Below are positions 32,460-35,036 of a stretch of 35,036 nucleotides of DNA, piece by piece. The stretch comes from Bacteroidales bacterium (GTDB taxonomy: Bacteria; Bacteroidota; Bacteroidia; Bacteroidales; VadinHA17): positions 1-35,036 of the forward strand of contig JALHSP010000106.1 of NCBI GenBank assembly GCA_022865305.1. Direction: 5' to 3'. How positions within the stretch are numbered: position 1 is the first letter of the stretch; each line of letters starts with the position of its first letter. Both the position numbers and the translations under genes were made by a program. A model generated the notes under the pieces. The model was given only the letters and a program-made list of their open reading frames with translations, had not been told where the DNA came from and searched no databases.

Positions 32460-33767
32460 CTACCAGTTAAACCCGTGATAATATTTATGAGAGCTTAATT
32501 CAGGGATATTTATTAAGTCAAATAGCCTTAACTCTATGTTTTTAAAAATTTTCTTATAAACGGTTTTATCTCCCTTTTTATTAACTACAAGCAGTTCAAC
32601 ATTATTCAGAAGTTTATCGAAATCTTTTAGCAGTAAGGAGTGAAAGTGGGGTAAAACCTTTTCAATATATTCTTTATTTACTCCAATCAGCTGAGAATCG
32701 TTCACTTGTTCATCAAATAAGTAAACCTTGTACCCTTTGCCAATAAGCCGCTCGATTACTTGAATTATAGGACTGTTACGCAAATCATCAGTGCCGTCTT
32801 TAAAGCTGATGCCCCAGAAACCAATATTTTGAATTTTGAATTCCTCTATTAAACTAATTGCCCTGTCAATCTGATGATTGTTGCTTTTTTCAATACTGTT
32901 TAAAAGAGGTGTCTCTAGGTAGGCATCATGCGCAATCAGGTTCAGAGCCCGTAGGTCTTTGGGAAGGCATGATCCTCCGTATGCGAAACCGGGCTGCAGA
33001 TAAGCTTGGGATATGTTGAGTTTGTTATCCTGAAGGAAAATATCAATAAGCTGGTGAGTATTGATATCCAATGCTTTTGAAATGGTGCCTATTTCGTTGG
33101 CAAAAGCAATTTTCAACGCATGAAAAGAATTGTTCAAAAGCTTAATAGTTTCGGAAACCCTTAAGTCCACAACTCTTTTTGCCCCCGGGATATTCTTATA
33201 TATTTCCATTATTAAGTCTATTCCTTTTTTATCTGAGCCACCTATAACAGTGAGTGAAGGATTAAAGAAGTCATCTACCGCGTTTCCTTCACGAAGGAAT
33301 TCCGGATTAACCAATACGCAAAAGTCTTTACCTGGTATTTTATGACTGGCATCGGCTATTATTTTGCTTATTTCTTCCGCAGTACCCGGCAGAACCGTGC
33401 TTCGGATTACAATAGTGTGAAAGCCCACCTTTTGAGGCAAAGCTATTGCAATTTTAGAAGCAACAGTTTTAATCTGATTTAGATTTAAATGGCCATTTTT
33501 ATCATTCGGAGTGCCAACACAAATAAAAGATATTTCAGAGTTTAGTATAGCCTCTGTGGCATTTTGTGTTGCCCGTATTAAACTATTTTCCCGCCCTTTC
33601 TTAATCAATATATCTATTCCTTTGTCAATAATGGTAGGCAGTCCTCTGTTTATCAGATCATTCTTGTGTTCATTGATATCTACCCCAATTACATTATGGC
33701 CCATTTTAGAAAGACATCCAAGGCTTACACATCCAACATATCCCAAACAAAAAACTGAAATTTTCAT
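32460..33767 (-). CDS. GDP-mannose 6-dehydrogenase-like enzyme (UDP-glucose/GDP-mannose dehydrogenase family)
   Basis: 435 residues, ATG 33767. These enzymes oxidise a nucleotide sugar twice with NAD to give a uronic acid donor. N-terminal NAD domain: VFCLGYVGCVS, IGVDIN, FICVGTPND. Centre: NPEFLREGNAVDDFFNP and FANEIGTIS. Catalytic loop FAYGGSCLPKDLRAL with Cys267; LPKDLRAL is closer to AlgD-type GDP-mannose dehydrogenases than to the FPKD of UDP-glucose enzymes. C-terminal domain: FWGISFKDGTDDLRNSP. Oddity: the first Gly of the GxGxxG nucleotide loop is Cys7. The choice of GDP-mannose over UDP-sugar is by motif only. Confidence 0.88.
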   Translation of the reverse strand: MKISVFCLGYVGCVSLGCLSKMGHNVIGVDINEHKNDLINRGLPTIIDKGIDILIKKGRENSLIRATQNATEAILNSEISFICVGTPNDKNGHLNLNQIKTVASKIAIALPQKVGFHTIVIRSTVLPGTAEEISKIIADASHKIPGKDFCVLVNPEFLREGNAVDDFFNPSLTVIGGSDKKGIDLIMEIYKNIPGAKRVVDLRVSETIKLLNNSFHALKIAFANEIGTISKALDINTHQLIDIFLQDNKLNISQAYLQPGFAYGGSCLPKDLRALNLIAHDAYLETPLLNSIEKSNNHQIDRAISLIEEFKIQNIGFWGISFKDGTDDLRNSPIIQVIERLIGKGYKVYLFDEQVNDSQLIGVNKEYIEKVLPHFHSLLLKDFDKLLNNVELLVVNKKGDKTVYKKIFKNIELRLFDLINIPELSSHKYYHGFNW

Positions 33768-33789
33768 TTTACTTGAAATTCAATAATAT

Positions 33790-34071
33790 CTATAAATCAG
33801 AGTCGTTTATTGTTCTGTAATAACACATATTAATTATTTTACGCAAACCCCCGTCAATACATTGTACAGCATTCATTCCTGGTTTTTCATTGGCTTCTAA
33901 AACTAATGGTCCACTATCAGTTATAACTACATCCCAACCTATTACAAAGTTACTATACAAGAATTTATGCGCGTGTAAACACAGGTCAACAGCCTCCTTA
34001 AGAAAAGGGATATAATAACCATCGAATAAAACCCCTGAATCGGGATGTATCTCTATAATACTCCCTAAAAT
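33790..34071 (-). pseudogene. C-terminal fragment of an ATP-grasp gene cut at the IS
   Basis: Reading up from TAG 33790-33792, the minus strand is open for 94 codons until a TGA at 34072-34074. It encodes IIEIHPDSGVLFDGYYIP, FLYSNFVIGWDVVIT, GPLVLEANEKPGMNAVQ and GGLRKIIN, the C-terminal part of a sugar-transfer-associated ATP-grasp (ATPgrasp_ST-like) domain with its metal-binding E-x-N. No start codon and no N-terminal part are present. The IS3-family element begins at about this point, so it probably truncated the gene; the missing part may lie beyond the right edge. The remnant is 22 bp from the dehydrogenase start. Confidence 0.8.
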
Positions 34072-34117
34072 TCATACCACTGGTTAAGTTTAATACAAAC
34101 GATTAAATTTATCCATT

Positions 34118-34422
34118 ATGAAAAAGAGTAGAAAGAAACACACTGCAGCATTCAAAGCTCAAGTAGCTATTGAGGCGATTAAGGAACAAGAGACGCTGAG
34201 CGATCTGGCAAAGCGCTTTGAGATTCATCCGCAAATGATTTCGAACTGGAAACGCGAGTTTCTATCCATGGGGCTGAGATTTTCCAGACGAAGGCACCAG
34301 ACGAGGAGGCGGAAAAACGGGAGAAGGCCCTGTATGAAAAGATCGGCCGCCTGGAGGTCGAGGTGGATTTTTGCAAGAGGGCCTCAGAGCAACTGGGGAT
34401 CATGAGGTCCTCAAAAAAATAG
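34118..34422 (+). pseudogene. IS3-family OrfA with a one-base frameshift
   Basis: ATG 34118 begins the usual OrfA (KKSRKKHTAAFKAQVAIEA, then the HTH LSDLAKRFEIHPQMISNWKREF). After WKREFLSMG the family sequence AEIFQTKAPDEEAEKREKAL, EKIGRLEVEVDFCKRASE continues only in the +2 frame, to TAG 34420-34422. One base is missing near 34270-34277 in the GGGG stretch. As read, the original frame goes on to 34405 with an unrelated arginine-rich tail. The leucine-zipper half of OrfA is therefore lost unless this is a sequence error. Confidence 0.8.
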
Positions 34423-35036
34423 TGATCCCGAGATCTGGTATTAGTGAGCGTCGACAATGCGAGCTGTTGGGGTTGAGCCGAAGCAGTTTGTATTATAAAC
34501 CCATTGGGGAGAAGCCGGAAAACCTGGAGATGATGCGCAAGATGGATGAAGAGTTTCTGGATCATCCCACCAAAGGGGTTGAAGGAATGGTTGATTTCCT
34601 GTTCCTGCTGGGATTTATGGTCGGACCTAAACGGGTTAGAAGGCTTCTTCGGAAAATGGGCGTGATGGCGATCTATCCGCAACGGAACCTGAGCAAGTTG
34701 GGGTTGGCCCGGTATATTCATTCGTACAAGCTTCGTGAACTCGAACTTACTCATTCGAACCAGGTGTGGTGCATTGACATAACATACATCCCGATGAAAC
34801 GGGGATTTCTCTATTTAACGGCCATTATTGACGTGTATAGCCGGTATGTTGTGGGTTGGGGCTTGTCCAACTCATTGGACGCCGGAAATAGCCTGAAAGT
34901 GCTCCATAAAGCGATTTCCGACTTTGGTAAGCCAGAAATGGTGAACTCGGATCAGGGTTCGCAATTTACGTGTGAAGGTTGGGTGGAATATCTTAAAGAC
35001 CAGGAGATTATTATTAGTATGGATGGGAAAGGCAGA
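34422..35036 (+). CDS. IS3-family OrfB transposase (rve integrase core), partial
   Basis: Open for 205 codons from GTG 34422 to the window edge. The GTG shares a base with the OrfA stop (TAGTG); in this family OrfB is normally made as an OrfAB fusion by -1 frameshifting at the A7 run just upstream. Signatures: SRSSLYYKP, GVEGMVDFLFLLGFMVGPKRVRRLLRKMG (HTH_21-like; key residues only), the first catalytic Asp in WCIDITYIPM, LYLTAIIDVYSRYVVGW, and the second in VNSDQGSQFT. The catalytic Glu lies beyond the window. This part shows no defect, but OrfA is frameshifted. Confidence 0.9.
   Translation, partial: MIPRSGISERRQCELLGLSRSSLYYKPIGEKPENLEMMRKMDEEFLDHPTKGVEGMVDFLFLLGFMVGPKRVRRLLRKMGVMAIYPQRNLSKLGLARYIHSYKLRELELTHSNQVWCIDITYIPMKRGFLYLTAIIDVYSRYVVGWGLSNSLDAGNSLKVLHKAISDFGKPEMVNSDQGSQFTCEGWVEYLKDQEIIISMDGKGR

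Larger units (their letters stand above)
34075..35036 (+). mobile_element. IS3-family insertion sequence, right end beyond window
   Basis: Two overlapping frames for OrfA (HTH) and OrfB (DDE integrase), with an A7 run (34413-34419) before the OrfA stop as for programmed -1 frameshifting. The left boundary is approximate: it lies between the end of the ATP-grasp remnant and the OrfA start, and I could not fix the terminal inverted repeat with only one end in view. Confidence 0.8.

Noticed and set aside
34179-34754. 191-residue minus-strand ORF opposite the transposase
   Set aside because: Antisense shadow of IS3 OrfA/OrfB, whose own frames carry clear family motifs.

Overview
The window is from a member of the phylum Bacteroidota, most likely an uncultured Bacteroidales-type organism. 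The pointers are a giant SprB-repeat/Ig-like surface protein of the gliding and type IX secretion kind, promoter boxes matching the Bacteroidetes -7 consensus TAnnTTTG, many S23 (23S rRNA intervening-sequence type) four-helix-bundle genes, and AAA_14/DUF4143 ATPases. Every recognisable gene is on the minus strand except an IS3-family insertion sequence at the right edge. The phylum is well supported; no genus can be named.

Layout from left to right: (1) 1-9222 is one uninterrupted reading frame for the first 3,074 residues of a secreted, repeat-built adhesin; its C-terminus lies beyond the left edge. A rho-independent terminator (9363-9398) separates it from the genes upstream. (2) 9.5-18.3 kb is an accessory region: three S23 genes, a deacetylase-like gene, two AAA_14/DUF4143 ATPases, another AAA ATPase, a VanZ-like membrane protein and an AbiEi/AbiEii type IV toxin-antitoxin pair. 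(3) 18.7-34.1 kb is a surface glycan or exopolysaccharide locus: a DUF354 protein, a FemAB/GNAT-like protein, three GT4 glycosyltransferases, an ATP-grasp protein, an asparagine-synthase-like amidotransferase, a polysaccharide deacetylase, a GDP-mannose 6-dehydrogenase-like enzyme and the tail of an ATP-grasp gene next to the IS. A second AbiE pair (toxin gene broken by an in-frame TGA), a fourth S23 gene and a third AAA_14/DUF4143 ATPase interrupt this locus.

The unusual signal is in the spaces between genes from 9.4 to 30.1 kb. They are filled with degenerate tandem arrays of 7-8 nt units (GGTATTCGG, CCGATTACTGATTACC, TAATCCC, GTCTCTTCGTCTC, CTCAGTCCC, TTTCGCGTTTCGCG, GCGCCTCTGCGCC and others). 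All four S23 genes sit between two arrays that are inverted copies of the same unit, and the unit differs from element to element. Each S23 gene could therefore lie in the loop of a long stem, which resembles the S23-encoding intervening sequences of 23S rRNA, but here there is no rRNA. Between other genes, two arrays sit next to each other as an imperfect hairpin with a fixed orientation. At least six neighbouring genes take their stop codon from such an array. I regard these stem-flanked S23 cassettes and cargo-less array hairpins as the best candidate for an undescribed element family; mobility and function are inference.
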